64,000 nt of DNA from Pomphorhynchus laevis (Eukaryota; Acanthocephala; Palaeacanthocephala; Echinorhynchida; Pomphorhynchidae): positions 62,001 through 126,000 of the forward strand of contig WNNJ02000829.1 of NCBI GenBank assembly GCA_012934845.2, written 5' to 3'. Below the pieces are notes generated by a model. That model was not told where the DNA came from and did no database searches. It was given only the letters and a program-made list of their open reading frames with translations. The position numbers were made by a program, and so were the translations under genes. Numbering within the stretch: position 1 is the first letter of the stretch; every line of letters begins with the position of its first letter. Of this stretch, positions 23,933 through 33,238 are shown piece after piece.

Positions 23933-23960
23933 ATTTGCCACGTTAAAATAAATCCTTTTT

Positions 23961-24489
23961 TAAATATTCTCAATAAACAAAAAAGTCGTTTCAATTTTTT
24001 TATCTTTTCGTTATTGTATATTTATTACGTTGATTTTTGAATGAATGTACAATTTTTACTTCATATTTTTTAATACTTTCATAAGTTCGTCACACAAAAC
24101 GAACTTTTATATTACTTGGGAATTGACTTTTCAAATTTTAAGAGAAAAAAGATCGAATCAAATTTTAATATCGGCATACAAACGGCATGGACCATAAATT
24201 GTTACTGTAGACATGGTATTTCATAAATCAAGAGAAATTTTTTACAAAGAAACAAATCCAAATAAGGCAAATGTCATCATGGATAGGGATACAAATCAAA
24301 TGACCAATTCTATAGACAAAGAGAATTTTTATTGATGAATAACTGAGTCTAAAATACTAAGTATTTTAAAAATAAAGATAAATAATAAATAATTATATTA
24401 AATTTTATACAGTTTATATTTTATTAACGAAATCATTTATAATTAAAATTTAGAATAAAAATCAATTTTTGTGGATGAACTAATAAATA
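23961..24489. other. AT-rich intergenic DNA
   Basis: Unique-looking, AT-rich. The last part (24410-24489) resembles the AT-rich left flank of other dispersed-repeat copies. No gene is supportable. Confidence 0.5.
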
Positions 24490-24970
24490 ATATATCTGAA
24501 TAAGGGATATAAATCATCTCTAGGAACTGCTATTCTATCATGCCAAATACACACGAATGACTAATTTCATCTTATGAAATTCGAATATCTAGTGTTACTG
24601 AAGTTTACTGTATAAACTGCAATGTTTCGGCACTTATTCCTCGACCCGACATAGCAGCGAGCCAAATACATGTTAATGACGTATTTAATCTGATGAAATT
24701 TGATTATCTAGCGTATCTTATTCTAATACAAACAAATTGTTTATTATCCATTTATGAATTGACTAATGGATAACAAATTATGTATCAGAATAAGAATTAT
24801 AGGTCATCAGGAGGAACTGCTATGCTATCAGGTTTCGGACCCTAACTCCTCTACCCAACATAGCAGCGGGGCCAAATACATGCTAATGATGTATTTCCTC
24901 TGAAATAACTATCTAGTATCTTATTCTAATACAAAGTATATTCTTTATTATCCATCCATAAAAATTTCGC
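24490..24970 (+). repeat. Tandem dimer of the dispersed palindromic repeat
   Basis: Two copies in the same direction: about 24490-24720 (diverged) and about 24745-24970 (close to consensus). From about 24610 onward the dimer is nearly identical to 57157-57510, including the junction between the two copies, so this is one duplicated dimer and not two chance neighbours. Each unit has imperfect terminal inverted repeats related to TTTGTATTAGAATAAGAT. Confidence 0.85.
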
Positions 24971-25589
24971 TAATAGTTTAAGTTTATTTTAAATAATATT
25001 ATGATCATTTATATTTTGTTAATTTAATATTTTAATAATATTTCATCGATTTATCCTTCTCCAGTAAAAGAAATAGAAATAAAAATTATCAAACTTGCTT
25101 GAAAATTACCAGAAAAATAATAATATCGTATCAATAACACGTTGCAAATTCTATACAAAACCCATAAGTAAAGAGTCAAATTCAACAAGAGATTTAAAAA
25201 TACAAAATATTATAATTTTTACAAATAAAATAAATTTAAAAATAACTTTTATTAACAACATTCTGAAAAAATCACAAGAAAGCAAAATCAGTCATAATAC
25301 TCAAGAAAATTACAATGTTGTGATATATATATTATGTAGATTATATTTTATGTAGATTATTAAATTATAAACTTAGTCCGTTAAGAAATATAGTTTTAGA
25401 TTTGTTGTAATAAAGCTTATATAGTGCGTTTTTATCACAATTTATTACAACAAATGAATAACTAATGTAATTAGTTAATACAATTTATCAATTATTAAAA
25501 AGCCGTTGATCAAAAATTAACGTGATGATTCGTAACGTTCTCGCCGTGAACGTTTCGAGGTCGACAATAATTTGTTATTAATTATAACA
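24971..25589. other. AT-rich DNA before the gypsy fossil
   Basis: The 86-codon plus-strand frame at 25095-25355 is Asn/Ile/Lys-rich as expected from composition and is not called a gene. The right end may include decayed element sequence, but no terminal repeat could be paired. Confidence 0.4.
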
Positions 25590-27008
25590 AATTTGATGAA
25601 GTATTTGCAGACGATATCTTGTCTATTAATCATTATAGTAGTTTGTTCCCTTATGAATGGACTCATTGGAAAACGGGATTTGGCAAACACTTTCTGAATA
25701 CGTTCGTCAATTAGAAGGCTTAGCAGATAAATGAGATTTTCAAAATGTAAATGCGTCGAAAAATAGAAAGGAACATATTTTTGACACGTTTATACAGGGT
25801 GTCGGTTCATCTTAAACTCGCAAACAGTTATTTGAGAAAAAATCAACTCTCTAGGCTGAGCTGACATTTGCTTACGCTTTGGAATATGCATAAATGCAAT
25901 TGGGCCGGTTTCGCTCACCGGACTTACAACTGGATTTAAATTCGTAAACGTCAGCAGTTGACAAATTACCGTATCATTTAAAACACTTAAAAGATGTTAC
26001 ATGCTACCGTTGGGCTAAACGATATTTTTTGCATTGGTATGATGTTCGTCGTAGAGATCTCAACCAACTGCTGCATCTTTAGAGTGCTTATCCTCAGGAT
26101 TTTTCATAATAGATCTAAAACATTAAAAATATCCACAAAAGAATAAAAATTTTATCGTCATAATTTGATGATCTCATTGAGAACGGTAGCTCAGACAATT
26201 TTATTGATGCAAATGCTGTTCAGAAAATTTGTAAACAACATAATAAACTGCAACGATCGTGTTTCGATGGCTTCTACACTAACAATTAAACAGATTAATG
26301 AACTTCTCATAACTGGAATTAACTGATCAATCAATCACAATGACGTTAAATTTTTCGTAAGGAAAATACTGTTTTTCGATTATTGTTGGTATATAATTAT
26401 TGTCCCATCTAAAATCTCTGATAATATTATTCAATGGAAAATCAGCATTTATACGATAAATCACATTGGTCATGCGAAATTGGAAGGACCGGATATGTTT
26501 CCCAATCTTTCAGTCAATATTGTGTACCAATCACAGCAAATTCTAGACGTTCGTAACAGTGAAAACATAGGGTTTATAAGAAAAGAAGTACAAAGACTAC
26601 ATTACGATATCATTGAACCTAGTATGTCTCCATGGAGAGCACGAGTATTGATCGTACCAGCCAACCATCATAAACCAAGAGTGGTAAACGACTGCGCGAC
26701 GACAATTAATTATTACACTGTGCAAGATACATACTCACTTCTCAATTTTCAAGAACTAATAGATGAAGTCGCAAGTTATAGAATTTATTCGAGATAATAC
26801 CTGTTCTCTGCTTACAATCAGATCACGATCTGTCGAAGAATCGTCCTTACACTGCTATCGAGGCAGTCGTCCGCTTATTGCAATTCCTGCGATTACCATT
26901 TGGCATCATCAATGCTGTTTCGTGCTTAAAGCGTTTGATGAATGAAATTATTGAGAACGAACATTTACAAGGTACGTATGCGTACCTAGATAATGTTCTA
27001 ATCTATGA
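25590..27008 (+). mobile_element. Ty3/gypsy-type LTR retrotransposon fossil
   Basis: Plus-strand remains of a pol region are clear at 26480-26990. They carry reverse transcriptase phrases typical of Ty3/gypsy elements (EPSMSPWRARVLIVPA and a following PRVVNDCATTIN, then a palm segment near 26900-26990). Weaker gag-like sequence precedes it from about 25640. No LTR pair is visible. The element is broken in several places and truncated at both ends, with its right side cut by the inverted L2-like LINE piece at 27009. It looks old. Confidence 0.7.
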
Positions 27009-27900
27009 CCATTGAGATTGATTCTAATATATAATTTGTAGCGAAAACACGTGACGGAGGGGGTGCGATCGGTAAAAATGCGAGTGGCTGAAGATGACAC
27101 GAGTTTGAATCGTTGGGAGAGGACAGAAGACGCGTGAGAGCAATGCCTGAAAACAACTTTTAGGAGAGGGGGCTGGGAGGGATTATATTGAGAAGATTTA
27201 TTTAGGCGGATGAATGAAACAGGAGAGATGTTGTTGAAAAAGGATGGTTTATCCACAGTTAAAAGAGACGAGAGGATGGATCTGAATGCGGAAACATCGT
27301 GGTCGAGACGTGCTTGTGGAGATAAAGAGATGGAAGGAGTGATATTAGTGACGATGACGCAACGATCGCGAGAAGGAAAGCGTTTCCGTAAAGCAGGACG
27401 AGTAACGTGAGTTAGTGAGATTACGATAGGAGAGTTGGGAGTTGAGGATATCAAGGGAGTAGGTTTTACAGAGGAAGACAATGAGGATTTGGATAATAGA
27501 GAGGGTGGTTAGCGATGTGAGAAGGTTTATGAGTGGAAGGATTGTGGAGGTTGGTGGAGGTGATTTTGATTGAGGGATGTAGGTTATTGAGAAATGAGAC
27601 AGAAATGAAGATACGGGGGTGTCGGGAAGTAAATACATGGGATTAGGAGTGCATGTGATAACAAGATCAGTGGGTTGACAAAGGATATCAGAAACGACTG
27701 AGGTGGTTTGAGTGGACACGTTGGAGGTTGATATGTTCTTATGGCAGAGGTCGCGTATGAGTTTGTTGGCACAAAAGCCGCATAGGAAGTCTTCTTTAGA
27801 CTTACTGCTGTCGCAAGCGATTGTAGTCCAAACGCTGCTGTCGTGTGTCGAGCACAGTTAGTGTCGGTCGTAGCTGTCTTCTTACCTCCTCCCATCGACG
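27009..27900 (-). pseudogene. Inverted ORF1-side coding region of L2-like LINE copy 2
   Basis: Minus-strand frames 27895-27584, 27719-27345 and 27481-26948 overlap and encode Ser/Thr/Pro-rich protein. The stretch FPSRDRCVIV followed by RLDHDVSAFRSILSSLL and FFNNISPVSFIRL matches LSLRDRCIII, RLDYDVSNFRYILATIL and LFNNIAPVYFIRL in the minus-strand copy at 44576-44040, which fixes its identity. The first frame starts MGGGKKTATTDTNC, just inside the tandem repeats, and may hold the native start. The product would be an ORF1-type nucleic-acid-binding protein. I see no zinc knuckle. Confidence 0.65.
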
Positions 27901-27928
27901 TCCTTCTGTGCTAAAACTGCAAAATTTG

Positions 27929-28035
27929 CTGGATTGATCTGGAACTGGATTGATCTGGAACTGGATTGATCTGGAACTGGATTGATCTGGAACTGGATTG
28001 ATCTGGAACTAGATTGATCTGGAACTGGATTGATT
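27929..28035 (-). repeat. 16-bp tandem repeat at the LINE 5' end
   Basis: About 6.5 copies of TGGAACTGGATTGATC. In element orientation the unit reads GATCAATCCAGTTCCA. It lies between ORF1 and the extreme 5' leader of the inverted segment, so it is a 5'-UTR array. The other L2-like copy has 20-bp units (44999-45200) that share AGAT and CAGTTC with it. Confidence 0.9.
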
Positions 28036-28065
28036 GTATGTAGTTAATTACCAAGAAAGTTTAAA
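28036..28065 (-). promoter_or_regulatory. Extreme 5' leader of the inverted L2-like LINE segment
   Basis: In element orientation the segment begins TTTAAACTTTCTTG, followed by GTAATTAACTACATACAAT. The same leader with a few changes ends the 5' side of the CR1/Rex1-like insertion at 41408-41437. Both end abruptly at the same base, so this is a true element terminus and not shared flank. Confidence 0.6.
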
Positions 28066-28735
28066 CTTTCGACTCTAAACTCACATCCATTCTCGATCTT
28101 ATCTTGCTCTTCAAGCCTCACCCACACCGTCGCTTGCACCGTGCCCCATGGTTTGACATACAATACGAACTCTCAAAGGGTCGACTCCGTCATGCTTTTT
28201 GGGTCTATCACCACTCTCTCAGACGTGATTTCCGCTCGATCATTTCGTCTTTCCGTGATTTATATCTTGCTCTTCGCCGGTCTCATCTCAACCTACTACG
28301 TACCAAATGCAACTCCTTCTGGAAGCATAACATCATCACATCATTCAACTCTAAGACTCTCTGGCATACTTTTAACTCAATCCTTGCTCGCTCCTCTTCG
28401 CCTTGCAACATCAACCCCCATGATTATTCGTCATTTCTCCAGACCGAAGTGTCCACGTTGCTCTGTCACACCCTAGTCTCCATCCAATCCCAATCTTCCC
28501 CACCTAGCCTCATCCTCCGGAACTCTTTCATCTTCTCCCTGTCTCACCTACGGAAGTATCATCTCTCATCATGTCCTTGCCCAATAAAACCTCACCTGCC
28601 GATCCCCTGCCTAACCACATACTAAAATCCATATGATCATCGATATCCCCTTTTCTCACAACCTTGTTTAACTCGTCCATCCGCAGTCGTATCTTCCATT
28701 CACACTGAAAATCCGCAATCGTTCGTCCCCTCCTA

Positions 28736-29239
28736 ATGAAACAATCGCTCGAACCCTTCCTTCCTTCTAGCTATCGTCCCATTTCACTATTCCCTACTCT
28801 TTCTAAGCTCTTAGAACGCTTCATCTTAATACAGATCAACCCTCATCTCCCCTCATCCAATCTGTACCCCCCTTTCCTATCCGCTTTCCGCTCTAATCAC
28901 ACGACAGAAATCGCATGCATGAAAGTTTACGACTTACTCTTTTCTCGAGACAAGGCTCTATATAGTGTTCTCATCTCCCTCGACCTCTCCTCCGCATTCA
29001 ACATTGTCGACAACTCCGTCCTCCGTTCTCGCCTTTGTTATGATTACGGCTTTTCTTTCCTCCGTAGCATGGATTGCCTCATATCTATCCGACTGTTTTT
29101 TTCGCGTCCGGTCAAATTCATCATCCTTCCCTCCCATCCCTATTTTCTGCGGGGTCCCACAAGGTTCAGTCCTAGGTCCCCTGCTTTTCTCTCTTCTACT
29201 TGGCGATCTCTCTCCGTTTATCAAACCTTTATCCTATAA
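28736..29239 (+). pseudogene. Reverse transcriptase, N-terminal part, L2-like LINE copy 2
   Basis: Carries SSYRPISLFP and motif A LDLSSAFNIVDNS, where the second catalytic-box Asp is Asn. Frame changes separate it from the preceding piece (28104-28625) and from the overlapping frame 28965-29261, which continues with FCGVPQGSVLGPLLFS. Together these cover the same domains as 22195-23040 in copy 1. Confidence 0.8.
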
Positions 29240-30084
29240 CGTCATGCGAATACGCCGATGACATCATCATCTATGCTCATGCACCCGCACATCGCATACA
29301 CGATATCGGCATTTCTGCCTCCAACTGTCTTTCTTCTATCTACAAACGTCTCTCCAATCTCCATCTCGTTCTAAACCCCGAAAAGTCCAAAATAATGTGG
29401 ATTCTCCACCGTAAACCAAACATATCCCCTCCCACTGTATATTTTGCCTCATCAATCATCCCCATAGTCCACAATCTCACTTTCTTAGGCTTCCATTTCG
29501 ATGATCACCTTTCCCTTAAACCCTTCGTCCGTGACAAGGTCCGCTCATCTAACTTAATTCTCCGTGATATCCGCCGTATCCGCCCCCTTATCGACTTCCG
29601 TTCTTGTATGTATCTTCTTTCATCGCTTCTTTTCCCTAAAATCGATTACTGCCTTAGCCTTTTCGCCAATTCTCCAAAATCCATCATCCTACCCCTACAA
29701 CGAATAATCAACTCCGCCGTTAGAGTGCTCTTTCGTCTTCGTCGCTTCGACCACAAAACAACATATCTTGCCCAACTCTCCTGGCTCACCATCCACATCC
29801 GCATCAAACTCCGCCTTCTTCTCGTAACTTTTCGTCTAATCGCTGTCAGCTCTCCATCGTTCATCAATCTTCCTTTCTTAGACGATACTCGCCCCACCTC
29901 GGTATCGCTGCGTTCCTGTCATACTCTCTTACTCCACGTTCCCAATTACTCCAACAACTATGGTATCCGATCCTTCCTCGTCGCCGCCTCACTCGCTTGG
30001 AGTCAACTCCCTCTTGACGTCGGACGCGCTCCCTGCTTTATCACATTCAAACACCTCCTCCGTTTACACTTTCTCGACACCTGA
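29200..30084 (+). CDS. Reverse transcriptase C-terminal part, L2-like LINE copy 2
   Basis: 294 codons, nearly identical to copy 1's 23041-23880. The catalytic box is intact (CEYADDIIIYAH). It ends in HFLDT and a stop, then a short 3' UTR with the GCGTGC/GCACGC hairpin at 30116-30131. The ATG at 29200 is an accident of another frame. The true continuity is with GPLLFSLLLGDLSPF just upstream. Confidence 0.85.
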   Translation: MAISLRLSNLYPITSCEYADDIIIYAHAPAHRIHDIGISASNCLSSIYKRLSNLHLVLNPEKSKIMWILHRKPNISPPTVYFASSIIPIVHNLTFLGFHFDDHLSLKPFVRDKVRSSNLILRDIRRIRPLIDFRSCMYLLSSLLFPKIDYCLSLFANSPKSIILPLQRIINSAVRVLFRLRRFDHKTTYLAQLSWLTIHIRIKLRLLLVTFRLIAVSSPSFINLPFLDDTRPTSVSLRSCHTLLLHVPNYSNNYGIRSFLVAASLAWSQLPLDVGRAPCFITFKHLLRLHFLDT

Positions 30085-30174
30085 TTCACATTCTTGTTTT
30101 GTTGTGGTCATGTTAGCGTGCGCTGGCACGCATTTGCCACGTTAAAATAAATCTTTATTTTAATATTAAGCCAG

Positions 30175-30267
30175 AATCCAAAGAAGCATAATGATCGCGA
30201 AAAGTATTTCTTGTCAGTAGCTAAATCTCTGCAATTGACAATGTCACAAGATAAATCTATAGAATAA
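30175..30267 (+). CDS. Possible terminal exon with a BESS-like motif
   Basis: Directly after an acceptor-like TTAAGCCAG, 12 bp from the LINE 3' end, 30 codons read NPKKHNDREKYFLSVAKSLQ, then LTMSQDKSIE and a stop. The spacing of EKYFLSVAKSLQLTMSQDKS resembles the BESS motif (FL-SL--L--L-...K) found at the C-terminus of MADF-BESS DNA-binding proteins of insects. It is short, so this could be chance. If real, the LINE inserted within a few bases of the splice acceptor. Confidence 0.35.
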   Translation, partial: NPKKHNDREKYFLSVAKSLQLTMSQDKSIE

Positions 30268-30925
30268 CAGAGATAAGTTTTTTATCGTGGGCACCATCCG
30301 ACCGAATAGTGTGACCTAAAAATCCGAGGTTTAACTTAAATATCGTTTTAAATAATTATCGTTTTCCTATTTTTCATATAATGTTTAGTTTTTCATAAAA
30401 ATTATTTCAAGTTTTCAATTTTCTGGATATCCTTGCCAGAGGTATTTTTGTTGAATTTAATTATATGATTTAAGCAAACCTCATAATCTGGGAAATTATA
30501 GCAGCTGTTTATCGCAACAACTTTGCTTTAAACTCAATGCTCCTTCTATTTTTGATTTTAAGATTTGTTTCATAATTTATGAAATTTATCCAATTGCAAT
30601 TTTTCGTTTATTTATTGAATTTTCAGCTTTTTTGCGATTACCTCTTCATTTATGAAATCCATAGAATTTATCTATTTATGATTTTATAAAGTTTGTTCTT
30701 TTTTATAGACTTTCCTTTTTATGTGATGAAATTTATTTTTGGAATTTTATCTATGGAGTTTTATTTACGAAATTTCATTAAATAAAACTTTAAAATAAAA
30801 AATAATTTAAAATTTTATTAAGATATTTTATTGATGAAATTTCTCTTAATTTATAAATGTCTTTTCATCAATGAAACAACCTATAATCATGCTTTTATAA
30901 TAACGTTTCATTTTGTTTTTAACAG
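30268..30925. other. AT-rich DNA between two exon-like islands
   Basis: Strongly T-rich on the plus strand between 30340 and 30790, as intron 3' regions often are. It contains diverged short repeats of TTTATGAAATTT type. No gene is supportable. Confidence 0.45.
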
Positions 30926-31058
30926 ATTTGATGAATTTATTAAGGATTTGAAAATTTATGCTAAGTTACCTGAACTGGGTTGGGCAAAACAGTCAGCGTC
31001 ATCACAGCTAACTGTAGCGTCCGAATCTGATACATGCATCATTATATCTACGAAATAG
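30926..31058 (+). CDS. Possible terminal exon, 44 residues
   Basis: A strong acceptor (TTTTGTTTTTAACAG, 30911-30925) is followed by a phase-2 frame: FDEFIKDLKIYAKLPELGWA, then KQSASSQLTVASES, DTCIIISTK and a stop. The residue mix is protein-like and the long T-rich tract upstream fits an intron end. It may belong to the same gene as 30175-30267 by alternative splicing or to another gene. No family is recognised. Confidence 0.4.
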
Positions 31059-31439
31059 ATTATTAAGAAAAGTTGTATGCGTGTTTAATTGAAAAAAAAT
31101 CAACTAGGTAAGAGAGCATATTAAAAATGCAACCGGACAGTGTATCATACATTATGTAATTGATCTAGAACATTTTATCAATTTCGAATTTTCGTCATTT
31201 TTGAACTTTTAACTAGTAGTGACAAGCCTCATACATTTGTTAAGAGTTCCCTAATGTAAAACGTTTCAGAGCTCGGAATATGCATATGTACACAATCTTC
31301 GTGCTTTGCGATATATATGCTTGACGTAGGAGATATTTTACAAATAACATTATGTCTTTCGTGGACCGGTGAATATTCGTTCAACTCAGACTTTGTGAGG
31401 TCATTTTCTGTATCAGTCAGTACCGGTATGTTTAAGACA
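31059..31439. other. Unassigned sequence before the Penelope-like element
   Basis: Balanced in composition relative to most of the window but with no open frame of note. Part of it may be decayed Penelope-like terminal sequence. Confidence 0.4.
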
Positions 31440-31616
31440 TCCTCATGAGGAAAGCATACTGATTTATTTATGAGTACACCATTTGGTGTCCCAAGGCAGG
31501 TGTAACAACAAATTATATTTTATATATTTGTACACTTTAAAGTGTTCCTGTTAAACAGCATTTCTATTAAAAGGAATTTAGTGCATGATGCATGGTTAAG
31601 CCGCAATACGTACCGC

Positions 31617-31907
31617 CATGCACATAGCTTATGCTCAATTCCCTCTGATGATTCAGATTATGGTAGTTCTGCTTTTCGACCTTTAAACACTGTTTAAGCG
31701 TGTGTGAAGGTGCCTATGGATGATTATTAAAGTCACGGTACTAATCATCTCCGTAAGAGCGAAACGCGTATACCGTTTGTCGTTACACGGGATGACTGGG
31801 CATACGTAGCGACTTTGAATATTGCGAGAATAATTCGGTTCTATTTCTTGATCTGATGAGGATATATAGAATCCTGCCTGGTGTTTATGCCTCCTCATGA
31901 AGAAAAC
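31617..31907 (+). repeat. Left arm of the Penelope-like inverted repeat
   Basis: The reverse complement of 32002-32303 at moderate identity (shared blocks include CCATGCACATAGCTTATGC, AAACACTGTTTAAGCG, GGTGCCTATGGATGATTATT and GCCTGGTGTTTATGCC-type sequence). A further small block, 31460-31510, matches 31951-31999 in inverse orientation but sits out of order, so the arms have been rearranged or one derives from a partial second terminal repeat. Confidence 0.85.
31735..31776 (+). ncRNA. Hammerhead ribozyme motif, left arm, degenerate
   Basis: Stem I ACGGTA (31735-31740) pairs perfectly with TACCGT (31771-31776). Between them lie a CTAATCA core box (consensus CTGATGA), a stem II with CTC/GAG and a five-base loop, the core GAAA (31761-31764), then CGCG as a minimal helix-III loop and TA before the cleavage position. 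This is the compact, very short helix III form described for Penelope-like elements. The first core box departs from consensus at two positions and stem II has lost its closing pair, so this copy is unlikely to cleave well. Confidence 0.7.
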
Positions 31908-32001
31908 ATAGTATTAATGATACATATAATTATACATTAATATGATATATTGTTGTTACACCTGCCCTGGGACACCAAATGGTGTAATCGTGAATAAATC
32001 A

Positions 32002-32303
32002 TTGTTTTCCTCACAAGGAGGTATAAACACCAGGCAGCATTCTATACTCATTAGACCAATAAATAAAACCGAATTATTCTCGCAATATTCAAAGTCGCTA
32101 CGTATGCCCAGTCATCATATGTGCGACAACAAACTTCAACAACGGAAGACGCGTATCGCTCTAATGGAGCTCATCAGTACCGTGACATTAATAATCATCC
32201 ATAGGCACCTTAACACACGCTTAAACAGTGTTTAAAGCTCGAAAAACCGAACTACCCTTAATCTGAATCATCGAAGAAAATTTAGCATAAGCTCTGTGCA
32301 TGG
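32002..32303 (-). repeat. Right arm of the Penelope-like inverted repeat
   Basis: Complements the left arm. It ends where the minus-strand coding piece (32268-32504) begins, with slight overlap. A 94-bp AT-rich centre separates the two arms. Confidence 0.85.
32142..32183 (-). ncRNA. Hammerhead ribozyme motif, right arm
   Basis: Read on the minus strand: ACGGTA, then the consensus core CTGATGA (32177-32171), a perfect stem II GCTC/GAGC with a CATTA loop, GATA in place of GAAA, a CGCG minimal helix III, then TC at the cleavage position and TTCCGT, which pairs with the first strand except at one position. It is the same 42-nt layout as the left-arm copy, with the differences falling in different places. 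The common ancestor therefore had a full consensus hammerhead. Confidence 0.75.
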
Positions 32304-32504
32304 TATTTCTGGTTTGTGTACCTTTGGCAGCATATAGAATGTGCCAAAGTTCATATTTGTTGGTGTCAATATTTTAAGTTGTTCTGCTTTCAAGTTTCTG
32401 AGGGAAATATGCTTCGTGTAATGATCTCTGAGGACACGAATGGACTTACTAAGAGCATCTGCATTCACCTGTACATACGAATCTGAAGATTGCAATTCAT
32501 TCAA
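32268..32504 (-). pseudogene. Inverted N-terminal piece of Penelope-like reverse transcriptase
   Basis: A minus-strand frame of 78 codons reads through NMNFGTFYMLPKVHKPEIP, the conserved PK-HKP region that precedes the palm in Penelope-like reverse transcriptases. It is in opposite orientation to the palm domain starting near 32515, with its 5' end at the junction, mirroring the inverted LINE copy at 27009-30163. Confidence 0.75.
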
Positions 32505-32514
32505 AAATTAAAAA

Positions 32515-33205
32515 AATCTAAATATAGCAACAAACGACCAACTAACAAGAGCTACAGCTGATATTACCTCACTCTACACTAACATTCCTCATCAAGAAGG
32601 AATCAATGCAGTAACAAGTTTTATGAATTATATCCAATGGCCCAAAACGAAATGCACATTTGTAGAGGAATCAATTGATCTTATTCTCGATCACAACATA
32701 TTTCGATTCAACCACACATACTACAAACAAGTAAAAGGAACAGCCATGGGGACACCCATGGCACCTGCTTATGCCATTCTTTACGTGTCTATGATAGAGA
32801 ATGCTGTGATAATGAAGTACGAGATGGATATTCTGCTCTACGTAAGGTACATTGATGATATTTTCATAATCTGGAAAGGAACGAGTGAGAAGTTGAATCT
32901 ATTTAAGACCGAATTGAACAATGGGCAACTTCATTTCAATTTCGAAAACGTGTGATAAATTGCCATTTCTAGATATAATAGTTTCAACAGATGGTAACAA
33001 CATCAAGCACAAATTCTACAAAAAACACAATTTAAAAAATGATGTGTTACATCATGCAGCGTATTGTCATCCTTCATCCGTAAAAAGGTCAATGATTTAT
33101 TTGGAAGCTTTGCGACGGAGAAGGGCATACATTGATGTGAGTGATATGGAAAGTACACTTGCAGATTTTAGAAATATTTTACTGAATAGAGGTTATACCT
33201 ATTGA
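32515..33205 (+). pseudogene. Penelope-like reverse transcriptase palm and thumb
   Basis: Two plus-strand frames together span the domain. Motif A reads ADITSLYTNIPH (about 32559-32594). Motif B is KGTAMGTPMAPAYA and motif C YIDDIF (about 32848-32865), both in the frame ending at 32955. The continuation PFLDIIVSTDGNNIKHKFY and LRRRRAYIDV lies in 32921-33205. The function would be target-primed reverse transcription. The gene is interrupted and not functional. Confidence 0.85.
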
Positions 33206-33238
33206 CAAACGTACCAACAAATACATAAAGTACGAAGG

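Larger units (their letters stand above)
21737..23960 (+). mobile_element. L2-like LINE, copy 1, 5'-truncated
   Basis: A non-LTR retrotransposon copy beginning in the last part of the endonuclease domain (SISDPGLSDHF) and running to a 3' end with GTTAAAATAAATCC. Unlike the AT-rich flanks it is C- and T-rich on the plus strand. It carries the reverse transcriptase, a C-terminal region, and a short 3' UTR with a GC-rich hairpin. The wording of the reverse transcriptase (SYRPISLL, HSTEIACIKV, LDLSSAFDIVDHSVLLSRL, FCGVPQG) fits the L2/Kiri branch of the CR1 group. Copy 2 at 28066-30163 is very similar, so both are recent relatives. It is inactive: 5'-truncated, with a stop after GVPQG and frame changes. 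Confidence 0.9.
27009..30163 (+). mobile_element. L2-like LINE, copy 2, with inverted 5' segment
   Basis: The 3' part (28066-30163) is in plus orientation and closely matches copy 1. The 5' part (27009-28065) is in minus orientation and encodes the ORF1-side region, so the two halves meet with the element's own 5' end at the junction. The endonuclease region that should lie between them is missing. This arrangement, inverted 5' piece plus direct 3' piece with a gap between, is what twin priming produces in LINE insertion. The 3' end reads GTTAAAATAAATC as in copy 1. The insertion lies between the gypsy fossil and a host-like exon. Confidence 0.8.

Noticed and set aside
25590-27008. Search for paired LTRs around the gypsy fossil
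   Set aside because: No direct repeat pair was found. The element is truncated on both sides.
27210-27410. Plus-strand ORF opposite the inverted LINE, and similar frames at 22839-23021, 23442-23693, 28958-29224, 29646-29897 and 41740-41997
   Set aside because: All are opposite-strand or alternate-frame shadows of LINE coding sequence.
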